DNA of 64,000 nucleotides from Virgibacillus ihumii (lineage in GTDB: Bacteria > Bacillota > Bacilli > Bacillales > Amphibacillaceae). Below the pieces are notes generated by a model. That model was not told the origin of the DNA, did not search any database, and was given only the letters and a program-made list of their open reading frames with translations. This document shows positions 18,504 through 27,477 of this stretch, piece by piece (position 1 is the first letter of the stretch; the number at the start of each line of letters is the position of its first letter). A program made the position numbers and the translations under genes. The stretch is taken from contig NZ_CACVAN010000001.1 in assembly GCF_902726655.1 (NCBI RefSeq), positions 1,922,001 through 1,986,000 on the forward strand, written 5' to 3'.

Positions 18504-19373
18504 TTACTGTAAAAATCTCTTCGCCAATACCCTGGCTTGCTCCTCCCCATTCCTTGTAAGCGTTTTAGTTGGTGGTCTGCAAAATCCAGCATCAACTCCT
18601 TTATATTTCAACATTTCTTTAATAGTCGGGTATAACCCGTTTTCAAGTATTCCTGAAATTAAATTATTGGTTTCTTTCTGTAATAATCGAGCTTCCTCAA
18701 TATTGCCTTCTTTGGCTAGGGTAAGAATCTGTTTCGCTTTCTCTCCATTGATGTTATAAGTGCTTCCTATTGCACCATCCACATTCAGTACAGCTGCAGA
18801 CAACAGCATTTCATCAAAACCGGAATATATGAATTTATCAGGGAACCGGTGTCTTAGCCGCTCCAGTAAAAAGAAATCCGGAGCTGTAAATTTAACCCCA
18901 ATGATTTGTTCATTCCGGAATAATTCTTCAAATTGATCAAGACTCAAATCCACCCCCGTTAAGCCGGGAATCGAATAAACGATTAATTTATTATCTGTGT
19001 GAGAAGTTATCGTGTTGTAATACTCTTTTATTTCATCAAAGTCAAACTTATAATAGTATGGTGTTACGGCAGAGATGGCATCATAACCAAGAGTGGTAGC
19101 ATATTGTGCCAGTTCAATTGCCTCCCGTATGTTGATGGATCCAATCTGGGCAATCAACTTGACCTCACTACCAACTTCCTCTTTCACAACTTTAAAAATC
19201 CGTTTCTTTTCATCAGTGGAAAGCATAAAATTCTCACCTGTACTGCCGTTTACATAGAGACCATCTATTTGGCACTGATCAATATTATAACGGACTATTT
19301 GCCGTAATCCAGCTTCATGTATGTCTCCCTCTTCAGTAAACGCACACATTAATGCGGAAAAAATTCCCTGCAT
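18504..19373 (-). CDS. nanA: N-acetylneuraminate lyase
   Basis: 289 residues, DHDPS/NanA TIM barrel. GSTGEN at 43-48, YYY at 106-108 and GVKFTAPD with Schiff-base Lys161 fit N-acetylneuraminate lyase, which splits sialic acid into pyruvate and ManNAc. Located between nanE and the sugar ABC transporter, which supports the call over generic dihydrodipicolinate synthase. GGGGTGATAAG precedes ATG 19373. Confidence 0.88.
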   Translation of the reverse strand: MQGIFSALMCAFTEEGDIHEAGLRQIVRYNIDQCQIDGLYVNGSTGENFMLSTDEKKRIFKVVKEEVGSEVKLIAQIGSINIREAIELAQYATTLGYDAISAVTPYYYKFDFDEIKEYYNTITSHTDNKLIVYSIPGLTGVDLSLDQFEELFRNEQIIGVKFTAPDFFLLERLRHRFPDKFIYSGFDEMLLSAAVLNVDGAIGSTYNINGEKAKQILTLAKEGNIEEARLLQKETNNLISGILENGLYPTIKEMLKYKGVDAGFCRPPTKTLTRNGEEQARVLAKRFLQ

Positions 19374-19384
19374 CTTATCACCCC

Positions 19385-20092
19385 TTAATGTTTTTCAGCC
19401 TTTTTCATCTGAATGTGATTCACAAACCTTCTTGTAATCAATTGCGGACGGGTAATAGCGGAACCGATAATACAGGTATGGGCTCCATAGTCAAAAGCCG
19501 TTTGCATATCTGCAGGCTCCCAGATACCTCCTTCCGCAAAAACCGGAATATCAAGGTTCTGTACCATTTTCTTTACTAGCAATAAATCCGGTAATGGATG
19601 GACTTTTGTTTCCGGCGTATTACCTGATAAAGTAGTTGCCACTATATCAAACCCGAGTTGATATGCTGCAACTGCCTCCTCAAATGTTGAAATATCCGCC
19701 ATTAACAGGACATCCGGATAACATTTCCTAATTCTTGAGTAAAATTGCTTCAGATTCATATTACCTGGCCGCATCCGGTTTGTCGCGTCCAGAGCAATGA
19801 TATCTGCTCCCGCATGAACAATCTCGTCAACCTCATCCATACTAGGTGTTATAAATACGGGACTGTCTTCATAAACTCGTTTCACAATCCCGATCACTGG
19901 CAAATTCACTTCGCCTTTGATCTTTTGAATATCCGCTCCACTATTGGCTCTGATTCCGACTGCCCCACCCTCCTGCGCTGCCACCGCCATTCTGGACATA
20001 ATATAAGAACTATGGAGCGGCTCATCAGATAAAGCCTGGCAGGAAACAATTAAGCCGGATTTTAGTCTTTTCAACAAATTTTCCTTCTGCAT
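19385..20092 (-). CDS. nanE: N-acetylmannosamine-6-phosphate 2-epimerase
   Basis: 235 residues, NanE TIM barrel: SGLIVSCQALSDEPLHSS near the N-terminus, GIVKR (catalytic Lys), FAEGGIWEP. It converts ManNAc-6-P to GlcNAc-6-P. Start set at ATG 20092 behind AGAGAGG; the upstream extension (to 20137) has no family counterpart. First gene of the nan operon, with promoter at 20136-20164. No nagA/nagB or sialidase is present in the window, so GlcNAc-6-P must be handled elsewhere. Confidence 0.88.
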   Translation of the reverse strand: MQKENLLKRLKSGLIVSCQALSDEPLHSSYIMSRMAVAAQEGGAVGIRANSGADIQKIKGEVNLPVIGIVKRVYEDSPVFITPSMDEVDEIVHAGADIIALDATNRMRPGNMNLKQFYSRIRKCYPDVLLMADISTFEEAVAAYQLGFDIVATTLSGNTPETKVHPLPDLLLVKKMVQNLDIPVFAEGGIWEPADMQTAFDYGAHTCIIGSAITRPQLITRRFVNHIQMKKAEKH

Positions 20093-20135
20093 GCATGCAA
20101 GCCTCTCTTTTTGAAAAATATTTTCAATTTTCATC

Positions 20136-20164
20136 AATATAGCACATTAATAAGTACTTATCAA
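20136..20164 (-). promoter_or_regulatory. nanE: Sigma-A promoter of the nan operon
   Basis: Minus strand TTGATA (20159-20164), 17-bp spacer, TATATT (20136-20141). It lies about 45 bp before the nanE start codon and is overlapped by inverted repeats. Confidence 0.7.
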
Positions 20165-20173
20165 TACTTATTA
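20148..20173. promoter_or_regulatory. Inverted-repeat operator overlapping the nan promoter
   Basis: Arms TAATAAGTA (20148-20156) and TACTTATTA (20165-20173) are exact complements with an 8-bp spacer. A second perfect palindrome, ATAAGTACTTAT (20150-20161), overlaps the left arm, giving three AAGTA half-sites. The block covers the -35 box and spacer of the nanE promoter, the position expected for the RpiR-type repressor encoded at the operon end. Confidence 0.6.
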
Positions 20174-20317
20174 TGGATTTTATTTTCATATTTTTAAATT
20201 TTTAAATCATTGCGAGGGAAGAATAGCACCTTAAACACCGTCATTTCATCTTCTATGTTTCATTTCATATGAAGAGTGAAATACTGTAAACAAAGATGAA
20301 AAAGAAAGGATGAAAAT

Positions 20318-20680
20318 ATGCTTGAAATAACCGGAGAAGCAAAGGGCGAAATTCTGGAAGTAACCACCGAGGAAACAGCGACACGGGATGACTTGCAAAG
20401 GTTCGAAAAGGCGTTAAAAGCTAAAAAGCTTCAGGAACAACCCGTTAATATCCTGTTTATTTTCAAGAACATTGATGGCAACACCCCAAAAGCAATGCTG
20501 GAAGGCTGGAAAATTGCCACCCATCTGAAAAGCATAAAAAAGAGCGCTATTGTGGCGGATGAAACGTTTGTTGGTCTTAACAAAAATATTGAAAATCTCA
20601 TACCAGGTGTAGAAATAAACCAGTATCCAATGGAGGAAATGGAAGTTGCAAAAGAATGGCTTCGTGAAGATTATTCATAG
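20318..20680 (+). CDS. SpoIIAA-like/STAS-domain protein
   Basis: 120-residue soluble protein of the SpoIIAA-like family (PF11964 type), alpha/beta, with VNILFIFKNIDGNTPKAM and HLKSIKKSAIVADETFVG segments. Function unknown; such proteins are small cytosolic or membrane-associated STAS-like folds. Start at ATG 20318 behind AAAGGATG. Monocistronic: own terminator downstream and convergent neighbour. No link to the surrounding sugar operons is evident. Confidence 0.75.
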   Translation: MLEITGEAKGEILEVTTEETATRDDLQRFEKALKAKKLQEQPVNILFIFKNIDGNTPKAMLEGWKIATHLKSIKKSAIVADETFVGLNKNIENLIPGVEINQYPMEEMEVAKEWLREDYS

Positions 20681-20685
20681 CAAAG

Positions 20686-20718
20686 AAAAGGGAGCGAACC
20701 ACCGTTCGCTCCCTTTTT
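20686..20718 (+). terminator. Strong rho-independent terminator
   Basis: 14-bp perfect stem with core GGGAGCGAAC / GTTCGCTCCC (20690-20699, 20704-20713), loop CACC, flanked by A and T runs. It can work for both converging genes. Confidence 0.85.
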
Positions 20719-20745
20719 ATTATTGATTTGTTTCAAACAAAAACC

Positions 20746-21390
20746 TTATAAACTCTTCAATGCTTCCTCAATCTGCGTATCCCCGGATATCATTTCAAAC
20801 GCTTTATGAAATGCATTTGGCTGCTCAATAGCCGCAATCATTGTTTTGGCGACATCAGAACGTGGCACATTACCAAATTCCACTTCCTCTGCCACCTTAA
20901 TTTTACTTGTGCTCGGTTCATGGGTAAGACCGCCGGGACGTACGATAGTATAATCCAACTCGGTGCTCATCAGATATTCGTCGGCTTCTTTTTTCATTTG
21001 CAGATAGTGCTTCATGTTCTCATTATCCTGTACCATCTGATCAATATCACGTCCAGCGCCAATGCTGCTTAACATGACGAATTTTTTAATACCAAAATTT
21101 TCAGTTGCTTTCACTAAATTGATGGAGCCATCACGATCAACATCAGTCGTTTTGTCAGGTCCCGTACTGCTTCCGGAACCAGCAGCAAAGATAACCGCAT
21201 CCATTCCTTTTACGGTATGACCAACGTCACCTTCCAGATCAGCTAATACCGGAGTACCGCCAAGATCCGTGATGTGCTGTTTTTGTTCTTCCTTACGAAC
21301 CATTCCATACGGCTCGTATCCAGCTTCATGCAAAAACTCTATCAGTGATTGACCGGTATGTCCGTTTGCTCCTGCTACTAATACTTTCAT
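20746..21390 (-). CDS. NAD(P)-binding atypical SDR protein (YhfK-like)
   Basis: 214 residues: N-terminal Rossmann motif GANGHTG (7-13), FAAGSGSSTG, and YLQMKKEADEYL in place of the classical YxxxK. This is the NmrA/atypical-SDR group that includes B. subtilis YhfK. The reaction is unknown, often assumed to be an NAD(P)H-dependent reductase or redox sensor. Single gene between two terminators. Confidence 0.8.
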   Translation of the reverse strand: MKVLVAGANGHTGQSLIEFLHEAGYEPYGMVRKEEQKQHITDLGGTPVLADLEGDVGHTVKGMDAVIFAAGSGSSTGPDKTTDVDRDGSINLVKATENFGIKKFVMLSSIGAGRDIDQMVQDNENMKHYLQMKKEADEYLMSTELDYTIVRPGGLTHEPSTSKIKVAEEVEFGNVPRSDVAKTMIAAIEQPNAFHKAFEMISGDTQIEEALKSL

Positions 21391-21518
21391 TCTGTATCGA
21401 CTCCTTTATTAAAAACTCGTGTAATAATGCTGTTGCCGTAAATGGGAGTGTGTAAACATTGATGACAAGAAAGCCTCTTAGAACGTATAAAATTGGAACA
21501 ACGATACGAAACATAATG

Positions 21519-21557
21519 AAAAAAGAACCACCCCCAATTAATCGGGATGATCCCTTT
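21519..21557 (-). terminator. Probable terminator of the ribose operon
   Basis: On the minus strand the RNA can form about 13 pairs, including G-U pairs, between AAGGGATCATCCC and GGGGTGGTTCTT, followed by a run of T. It lies directly after rbsB. Confidence 0.55.
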
Positions 21558-21564
21558 CTTACAT

Positions 21565-22503
21565 CTATTTAATCATTTTAAGTTCTACAGGAATAAAGTC
21601 TTCAACCGACTTGCCGTTTACTACCTTCTTAGCAGTATTAATCGCTTTTTCACCAATTAATGTAGGCTGCTGGGCAATTGTTGCATCCATTCGGCCTTCT
21701 TTTATTGCTTTCCTCGCATCATCGGTTCCATCAAAGCCAACCACGATAACATCCTTCATGCCGTTGGCTTCCAGAGCTTGGACTGCACCCAATGCCATTT
21801 CATCATTATGTGCGAAAACCGCATCAATCTGATTTGTGCTTTGGATAATGTTTTCCATAACATTAAGTCCTTCCGTTCGGTTAAAGTTTGCTGACTGGCT
21901 TGCCACTACTTTCAAACCTTTCATATTGTCAACAACATTATGGAATCCTTTTCCGCGTTCTCTTGTCGCGGATGCGCCAGGGACCCCTTGCAGTTCAACA
22001 ACTTTACCACTGTTTTCAAGCTTCTTCGCGATGAATTCGCCAGCCATTTCACCGCCGGCAACGTTGTCGGAAGCAATGTGTGATACGACTTCTCCACCAT
22101 CAGCACTCCGGTCAACTGTAATTACCGGTACATCATTACTGTTGGCAATCTCGATTGTCGAGACAACCGCTTCCGAATCTGTCGGATTGATTAATAATAC
22201 ATCAATATCCTGCTGCATTAAATCTTCAACACCACTTAATTGTTTGGATGCATCATTTTGTGCGTTTGTCACAATTAACTCAACGCCTGCTTCTTCAGCA
22301 GCTTTTTGTGCTCCATCCCGTAATGTTACAAAAAACGGGTTGTTCAATGTCGAAATGGAAAAACCAATTTTAACTTTATCATCAGAACTTCCCCCGGATG
22401 CTGATTCCTCTCCATCAGATGAACCAGGTTTTTGTGTAGAACATGCGCTTACCAATATCACTAAAACTGCCAAAATACCAATTCGTTTTAACCACGCAGC
22501 CAT
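21565..22503 (-). CDS. rbsB: D-ribose ABC transporter substrate-binding lipoprotein
   Basis: 312 residues; lipobox VSAC, then a periplasmic-binding-protein type 1 fold (IGFSISTLNNPFFVTLRDG, DRSADGGEVVSHIASDN, VAGGEMAGEFI). Last gene of the operon rbsR-K-D-A-C-B, the same order as in B. subtilis. AAGGAGG precedes ATG 22503. Binds extracellular ribose for RbsC/RbsA. Confidence 0.93.
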   Translation of the reverse strand: MAAWLKRIGILAVLVILVSACSTQKPGSSDGEESASGGSSDDKVKIGFSISTLNNPFFVTLRDGAQKAAEEAGVELIVTNAQNDASKQLSGVEDLMQQDIDVLLINPTDSEAVVSTIEIANSNDVPVITVDRSADGGEVVSHIASDNVAGGEMAGEFIAKKLENSGKVVELQGVPGASATRERGKGFHNVVDNMKGLKVVASQSANFNRTEGLNVMENIIQSTNQIDAVFAHNDEMALGAVQALEANGMKDVIVVGFDGTDDARKAIKEGRMDATIAQQPTLIGEKAINTAKKVVNGKSVEDFIPVELKMIK

Positions 22504-22520
22504 TGCAATTCCTCCTTAAA

Positions 22521-23465
22521 TTAGTTGGATTTCCTGTCTAATAACACAGCAAGTAAAATAACGCCGCCTTTAACTATTTGCTGGTAAAAAGATGATACAT
22601 TCATCAAATTCAATCCATTATCAATAACTCCTATTATTAACGCACCAACAAGTGTTCCAAAAATTCTTCCGCGACCACCCATTAAGCTTGTACCACCGAT
22701 TACGACAGCCGCAATAGCGTCCAATTCGTACATCATTCCGGCAGTCGGCTGTGCAGAGTTTAACCGGCTTGTCAAAATGATTCCTGCCAAAACAGACAGC
22801 ATTCCTGTTAATGCATACACCCAAATTTTTACCCGGTCCGCTTTAATCCCTGATAGAATGGAGGCTTCCTCATTGCCGCCGATTGCATACACTTGGCGGC
22901 CAAAGACTGTTTTCTGAAGAATAAACATCAGGATCAGGAAAATAACAACCATCAGAATTACCGGAAACGGGATGCCGAAAACATATCCACCTCCAATCAT
23001 TTGAAATGCAAAGCTGTCAGACAAACCTGTTATTGGCCGTCCATCAGTATAAACCAGTGTTGCACCGCGAAAGATAGTCATCGTGGCTAATGTCGCAATA
23101 AATGGTGCCACTTTTCCCTTCGTAATAATAAGTCCATTAAATGCTCCAAGTGCCAGTCCAATCAACAGCCCCAAAAACACTGCCAGGATAGGATCCATTC
23201 CACTTGTAAGCATTCCTGCGGTAAGTACACTTCCCAAGGCCAATAATGACCCGACAGACAAATCAATTCCCGCTGTCAGGATAACGAACGTCATACCAAA
23301 AGCAATTAACGCATTAACTGAAATTTGCCTGAGTAAGTTGAGCATATTGTCTAATGTTAAGAAAGCATCACTCAGGAAACTAAGTGCAATCATCATTATA
23401 ATTAATCCGATTAACGGCCCGAATTTTGAAAAGTCATTAAAAAGTTTTTCCTTCACTTTACTCAC
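22521..23465 (-). CDS. rbsC: D-ribose ABC transporter permease
   Basis: 314 residues, about ten helices, typical CUT2 permease ([43 protein letters not shown]). Two GTG starts compete: 23465, directly at the AGGGGG, and 23456, with normal spacing. Either way it follows rbsA without a gap. Forms the ribose channel. Confidence 0.93.
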   Translation of the reverse strand: MSKVKEKLFNDFSKFGPLIGLIIMMIALSFLSDAFLTLDNMLNLLRQISVNALIAFGMTFVILTAGIDLSVGSLLALGSVLTAGMLTSGMDPILAVFLGLLIGLALGAFNGLIITKGKVAPFIATLATMTIFRGATLVYTDGRPITGLSDSFAFQMIGGGYVFGIPFPVILMVVIFLILMFILQKTVFGRQVYAIGGNEEASILSGIKADRVKIWVYALTGMLSVLAGIILTSRLNSAQPTAGMMYELDAIAAVVIGGTSLMGGRGRIFGTLVGALIIGVIDNGLNLMNVSSFYQQIVKGGVILLAVLLDRKSN

Positions 23466-24966
23466 CCCCTGTAGCGGCAGTCATTATTTTCTCTTGATCC
23501 GCCTCATTTCGATTGAATATTTTTTCGATATTGCCTTCACGAATAACCATAATACGATCACTAACCCCAAGAACTTCAGGCAGTTCCGACGACACCATAA
23601 TAATTGCCACACCATTTTGCGCCAGTTCGTTCATGATGGAATATATTTCTTTTTTGGCACCAATATCGACTCCCCGTGTCGGTTCATCAAGTATAAGTAC
23701 TTTAGGAGCGATACCAAGCCATTTGGCAATAACAACTTTTTGCTGATTTCCTCCGCTAAGTGACTTCGCCTGCTGCGAGGATCCGGTTGTTTTAACATTC
23801 AACCGGCTTACCAACCTGGTAATTAAATCTTGCTCTTTTTTGCTGGAGATAACACCGTTACGTGAAACTTCATTCATATTTGGCAACGAAATATTATCCC
23901 TTATGGAAAAATCTACGATAAGGCCTTTTGCTTTACGATCTTCCGTAATAAAACCGATACCAGCCTTAATTGCATCACTTGGGTGTTTAATGGAAACCTT
24001 TTTGCCATTCAGCAGAACCGAACCTTTTGTCTTCTTTGCATAACCGAAAATCGTTTCCATAATTTCTGAACGTCCTGCACCCATTAAACCTGCGACACCT
24101 AATATTTCACCTTTTTTAACAGAAAAACTGACATTGCTGAAGAGACCTTTTCGTTGAAAATCCTTTATTTCAAGTACCGCATCACCTGGTGTATTTAATT
24201 TTTCAGGAAAACGTTGACCAAGTTCACGTCCCACCATCATTTTGACAATCTGTTCGAAACTAGTATCACCGATGCTTTCCGTGCCAATATACTGACCATC
24301 CCGCAGCACAGTAATTCTGTCACAAATATGAAAAATCTCCTCCATCCGATGGGAAATATAAATAATGGAAACTCCCCGTTCCCGTAAGGAATTAACGATA
24401 TTAAATAAACTCTCAATCTCGTGATCTGTTAACGCTGCAGTAGGTTCATCCATGACAATCAGTTCAGCATTCGCAGATAGTGCCTTGGCAATTTCGATCA
24501 TTTGCTGTTTACCTACGGACAGATCTCCTGCTGTATCATTGGGGTTAATGTTGGTTACCCCTAATTTATCCAAGTTAGCCAAGCATTGTTTCCGCATTTC
24601 CTTCGTATTCAGAACCCCTGATTTTCCGTACGTTATGTCTTTTCCGAGGAACATATTTTCCATGACGGTCAGGTGCGGAATGATATTTAACTCCTGATGG
24701 ATAATCGTTATTCCTTTCTCCTCAGCTTGTTTCGGGTGGGTAAAATGAACCTCTTTACCGTTTAATTTCACAACTCCCTGATCACGTTTATGGATACCGG
24801 TGAGAATTTTTATTAATGTCGATTTACCTGCACCATTTTCTCCCATTAATGCATGAACTTCACCTTTATGAACCGTAAAATTTACGTTTTTCAGTACCTG
24901 ATTTCCGGAAAAGGATTTATCGATTCCTTCCATTTCGATAAAAGGTTGACTAATCAACTGTTTCAC
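23458..24966 (-). CDS. rbsA: Ribose ABC transporter ATP-binding protein, double ABC domain
   Basis: 502 residues with two ABC modules: first Walker [10 protein letters not shown] near residue 43, signature [15 protein letters not shown]; second module with degenerate Walker [10 protein letters not shown] and signature [15 protein letters not shown]. This is the standard RbsA/MglA architecture. The start is GTG 24966 behind AAGGAA. Energises ribose import. Confidence 0.93.
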   Translation of the reverse strand: MKQLISQPFIEMEGIDKSFSGNQVLKNVNFTVHKGEVHALMGENGAGKSTLIKILTGIHKRDQGVVKLNGKEVHFTHPKQAEEKGITIIHQELNIIPHLTVMENMFLGKDITYGKSGVLNTKEMRKQCLANLDKLGVTNINPNDTAGDLSVGKQQMIEIAKALSANAELIVMDEPTAALTDHEIESLFNIVNSLRERGVSIIYISHRMEEIFHICDRITVLRDGQYIGTESIGDTSFEQIVKMMVGRELGQRFPEKLNTPGDAVLEIKDFQRKGLFSNVSFSVKKGEILGVAGLMGAGRSEIMETIFGYAKKTKGSVLLNGKKVSIKHPSDAIKAGIGFITEDRKAKGLIVDFSIRDNISLPNMNEVSRNGVISSKKEQDLITRLVSRLNVKTTGSSQQAKSLSGGNQQKVVIAKWLGIAPKVLILDEPTRGVDIGAKKEIYSIMNELAQNGVAIIMVSSELPEVLGVSDRIMVIREGNIEKIFNRNEADQEKIMTAATGGE

Positions 24967-24975
24967 CTCATTTCC

Positions 24976-25371
24976 TTAAAATGGGACACCCGACTTCAGA
25001 ATAGCATTTGCAAACGGAGTTGCTTCCCCTGTGCGAATAACTGCCCGGGCGTTCTTGATATTGCTTTTTAATTCCTCGTGTGAAATATACTGTATCGGCA
25101 GATCACTGTACGTCGATTTTATGCTGTTATGAAGTTTCAAGTTTGATTGCTTCATTTGTTTCGCCAGAACCATTTCTTCTATTACCATATCTTCTGTAAC
25201 TGCATCCAGTACGGTTAGAAAATCGGGGAAATTATATTTCACCGAAACATCAATACATAACGTATCTTCCGGGACCGGTAATCCACAGTCTGCAATGATC
25301 AGTGTATCGGTGTGCCCCATTTTGCTTAATACCGAGGCAATATCACGATTCAGAATGCCTGATTTTTTCAT
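24976..25371 (-). CDS. rbsD: D-ribose pyranase
   Basis: 131 residues from ATG 25371 (MKKSGILNRD), the normal RbsD length; frames starting further upstream lie inside rbsK. Motifs: GHTDTLIIADCGLPVP and the C-terminal RTGEATPFANAIL. It converts beta-pyranose to furanose ribose ahead of phosphorylation. It overlaps the end of rbsK by 29 bp, with its AGGAGG inside rbsK. Confidence 0.93.
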   Translation of the reverse strand: MKKSGILNRDIASVLSKMGHTDTLIIADCGLPVPEDTLCIDVSVKYNFPDFLTVLDAVTEDMVIEEMVLAKQMKQSNLKLHNSIKSTYSDLPIQYISHEELKSNIKNARAVIRTGEATPFANAILKSGVPF

Positions 25372-26260
25372 GATGTTCATCCTCCTGTAGAAATTCTTCA
25401 ACTTGCTTCCGGGTTGGCATCCCGTTCTGTGCACCAATTTTCGTTACGGAAAGTGCTGCTGCTGCATTTGCGGTATGGATTGCCTGATGCAGTTTTTTAC
25501 CACGGGCGATTTCTGTTGCCAATGCCCCATTAAATGTATCTCCCGCACCGGTTGTATCGACCACATCAACGTGATGACCGGCAATGAGTTGACGGTTACC
25601 ATCTTCGGTGAACGCTGCTCCCTGTTCTCCTTTCGTGGTAATAATCCCCGTCTCGATCTGTTTATAAAAAGGGCTCTTTTGTAATTCATCATCCTCCAGT
25701 TCATTTGGTGTCAGATAGGAAACATTACAAAGCACACTTTTCTTCAACTGCTGGAACGGTGCCGGGTTCAACATAACCGGAACTCCCGCCTCCCCTGCGA
25801 TCCGGACAGTAAATTCAATCGTACTGATTGGAATTTCCAGCTGGAGCAGCACTATATCGCTTTGTTCAATCAGCTTTCGCTTTTCCTCCACAAGCTGAGG
25901 TGTTACCTGATTGTTTGCCCCGGAAACTACGATTATACGATTATCACGTTCACTTAAAATGATATTGGCAATTCCTGTAGGTGTATCAGGAACAGTCGTA
26001 ATTCCTTCTGTATGGACACCTTCGCGTTTCAGATTATCAGTCACTGTTTTACCGAACGTGTCATCTCCCACAGCGCCAATAAAATTTACGGAAGCTCCCA
26101 TTCTTGCAGCAGCTACAGCCTGATTTGCGCCTTTCCCGCCCGGATTGGTAAAAAAGTCATCCCCTAAAATGGTTTCACCTTTTACGGGCATATTCTTGGC
26201 AGAAACTGTTAAATCCATATTAATGCTGCCCACAATACAAACGGTTGGTTTATCTGTCAT
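25343..26260 (-). CDS. rbsK: Ribokinase
   Basis: 305 residues, PfkB family: GSINMDL (11-17), NPGGKGANQAVAAARMG and the anion-hole/catalytic DTTGAGDTFNG with the base Asp. Phosphorylates ribose to ribose-5-phosphate. GGGAGGG precedes ATG 26260; the start overlaps the rbsR stop by 11 bp. Confidence 0.93.
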   Translation of the reverse strand: MTDKPTVCIVGSINMDLTVSAKNMPVKGETILGDDFFTNPGGKGANQAVAAARMGASVNFIGAVGDDTFGKTVTDNLKREGVHTEGITTVPDTPTGIANIILSERDNRIIVVSGANNQVTPQLVEEKRKLIEQSDIVLLQLEIPISTIEFTVRIAGEAGVPVMLNPAPFQQLKKSVLCNVSYLTPNELEDDELQKSPFYKQIETGIITTKGEQGAAFTEDGNRQLIAGHHVDVVDTTGAGDTFNGALATEIARGKKLHQAIHTANAAAALSVTKIGAQNGMPTRKQVEEFLQEDEHHEKIRHSES

Positions 26261-27251
26261 ATGATCCCTCCCTAACGTCAGTTGATTGCCGTTCCATTAA
26301 TTGAACGTCAAATTCCTCGCTCATTATTTCCGGATGTTCACTTGTGATTTGAAAAATAAGCATTTCAGCTGCCCTTCTGCCAATTTCATAAACCGGCTGT
26401 GCCATTGTCGTAAGAGAAGGTGTAATAATCTTGCTTAAGGAAATTCCATCAAACCCAATTACAGCTAAATCTTCTGGTATGGAAATTCCAAGACTCGCTG
26501 CAGCATTTAATACACCGGCACCCATCAAATCATTTCCTACAAATAAACCGTCAATTTCAGGATGATTAGTTAATAAGTCTATAGCAGCTTCCTTTGCTTT
26601 ATCAAAATTATATTTACCTTGCGCAACATACTTCGGTGTATACCACGTCTCATTTTCCACTTCATCCAAATATCCCTGGAAACGTTCCCTGGCACTGCTT
26701 ATATTTTCAGGGCCGGCGATATGCGCAATTCGTTCACATCCGATTGATTTTAAATATTGAACTGCTTTTCCTGCACCTTCCCGATTATTGACGGTAACCG
26801 AAGAAACGTTGGAACTGATTATCCGGTCAAGCGCAACAACAGGAACCTTAATTCGCTTTAAATCATCCTCTGTAATTGAGCTGGAAACAATGATAAATCC
26901 GTCAACCGACTTCTGTTGCAACGCATTCAGATAAACAATTTCTTTCTCTGAATCATTATCTGTATTACATAAAACAAAATTGTAATTGCGGTAATTCGAG
27001 TAATCTTCCACAGCCCTGGCCAGTTCAGGAAAAAAGGGATTCGTAATGTCAGGGACAAACAATGCAATTATCTTCGACTTCCCCTTAAAAAGACTCCGAG
27101 CCACATCATTCGGCAAATAGTTTAATTGCTTAATGGCTTCCTTAACCCGAGTTTCCGTTTCTTTATTTACATATCCATTCTTATTAAGAACCCTAGATAC
27201 TGTAGCAGTTGAAACATTTGCCAGTTTTGCCACATCTTTTATCGTTGCCAT
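26250..27251 (-). CDS. rbsR: LacI family repressor of the ribose operon
   Basis: 333 residues: N-terminal LacI HTH (ATIKDVAKLANVSTATVSRV) and a periplasmic-binding-like effector domain (ALFVPDITNPFFPELA). Start used is ATG 27251; an in-frame GTG lies six bases upstream and the ribosome site is weak. First gene of its own operon, with two matching operators between it and the promoter, so it is autoregulated. Confidence 0.9.
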   Translation of the reverse strand: MATIKDVAKLANVSTATVSRVLNKNGYVNKETETRVKEAIKQLNYLPNDVARSLFKGKSKIIALFVPDITNPFFPELARAVEDYSNYRNYNFVLCNTDNDSEKEIVYLNALQQKSVDGFIIVSSSITEDDLKRIKVPVVALDRIISSNVSSVTVNNREGAGKAVQYLKSIGCERIAHIAGPENISSARERFQGYLDEVENETWYTPKYVAQGKYNFDKAKEAAIDLLTNHPEIDGLFVGNDLMGAGVLNAAASLGISIPEDLAVIGFDGISLSKIITPSLTTMAQPVYEIGRRAAEMLIFQITSEHPEIMSEEFDVQLMERQSTDVREGSYDR

Positions 27252-27287
27252 GTCCACATAACCACTTTCAAATTATATTCATAAATG

Positions 27288-27301
27288 TGTAACCCGTTAC
27301 A
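27288..27301. promoter_or_regulatory. RbsR operator, promoter-distal copy
   Basis: TGTAACCCGTTACA, a 14-bp near-palindrome identical to the copy at 27332-27345. Start-to-start distance is 44 bp, about four helical turns. It lies between the promoter and rbsR, in a roadblock or looping position. Confidence 0.65.
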
Positions 27302-27331
27302 TGTTTATCAAAAAATAATAAAACGCTTACA

Positions 27332-27345
27332 TGTAACCCGTTACA
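27332..27345. promoter_or_regulatory. RbsR operator at the transcription start
   Basis: TGTAACCCGTTACA, extended to a 16-bp palindrome by flanking A and T. It begins right after the -10 box of the rbs promoter. A cre-like half (minus strand ATGTAAGCGTTTTAT, 27318-27332) abuts it, which suggests additional CcpA input. Confidence 0.7.
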
Positions 27346-27349
27346 TATA

Positions 27350-27378
27350 ATGATAAATCGTTTACATGTGGGTGTCAA
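27350..27378 (-). promoter_or_regulatory. rbsR: Sigma-A promoter of the rbs operon
   Basis: Minus strand TTGACA (27373-27378), 17-bp spacer, TATCAT (27350-27355). The spacer contains ATGTAAACGATTTAT, which resembles the left half of a cre site. Confidence 0.75.
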
Positions 27379-27430
27379 TATTATTTATTAAATTACCTTT
27401 TCCATTAAACGGTAATAACCATTATTCACA

Positions 27431-27463
27431 TAAAAACAAAACCTGCACTTCACCAAGTACAGG
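27431..27463 (-). terminator. Terminator of the LCP gene
   Basis: Minus strand CCTGTACTT-GGTG-AAGTGCAGG (one mismatch) followed by TTTTGTTTTTA. Located 15 bp past the stop. Confidence 0.75.
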
Positions 27464-27477
27464 CTTATTTTCATTAT

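Noticed and set aside
18504..19373. Dihydrodipicolinate synthase (lysine biosynthesis)
   Set aside because: Same fold, but operon partners nanE, a sugar ABC transporter, a ROK kinase and an RpiR regulator point to sialic-acid lyase.
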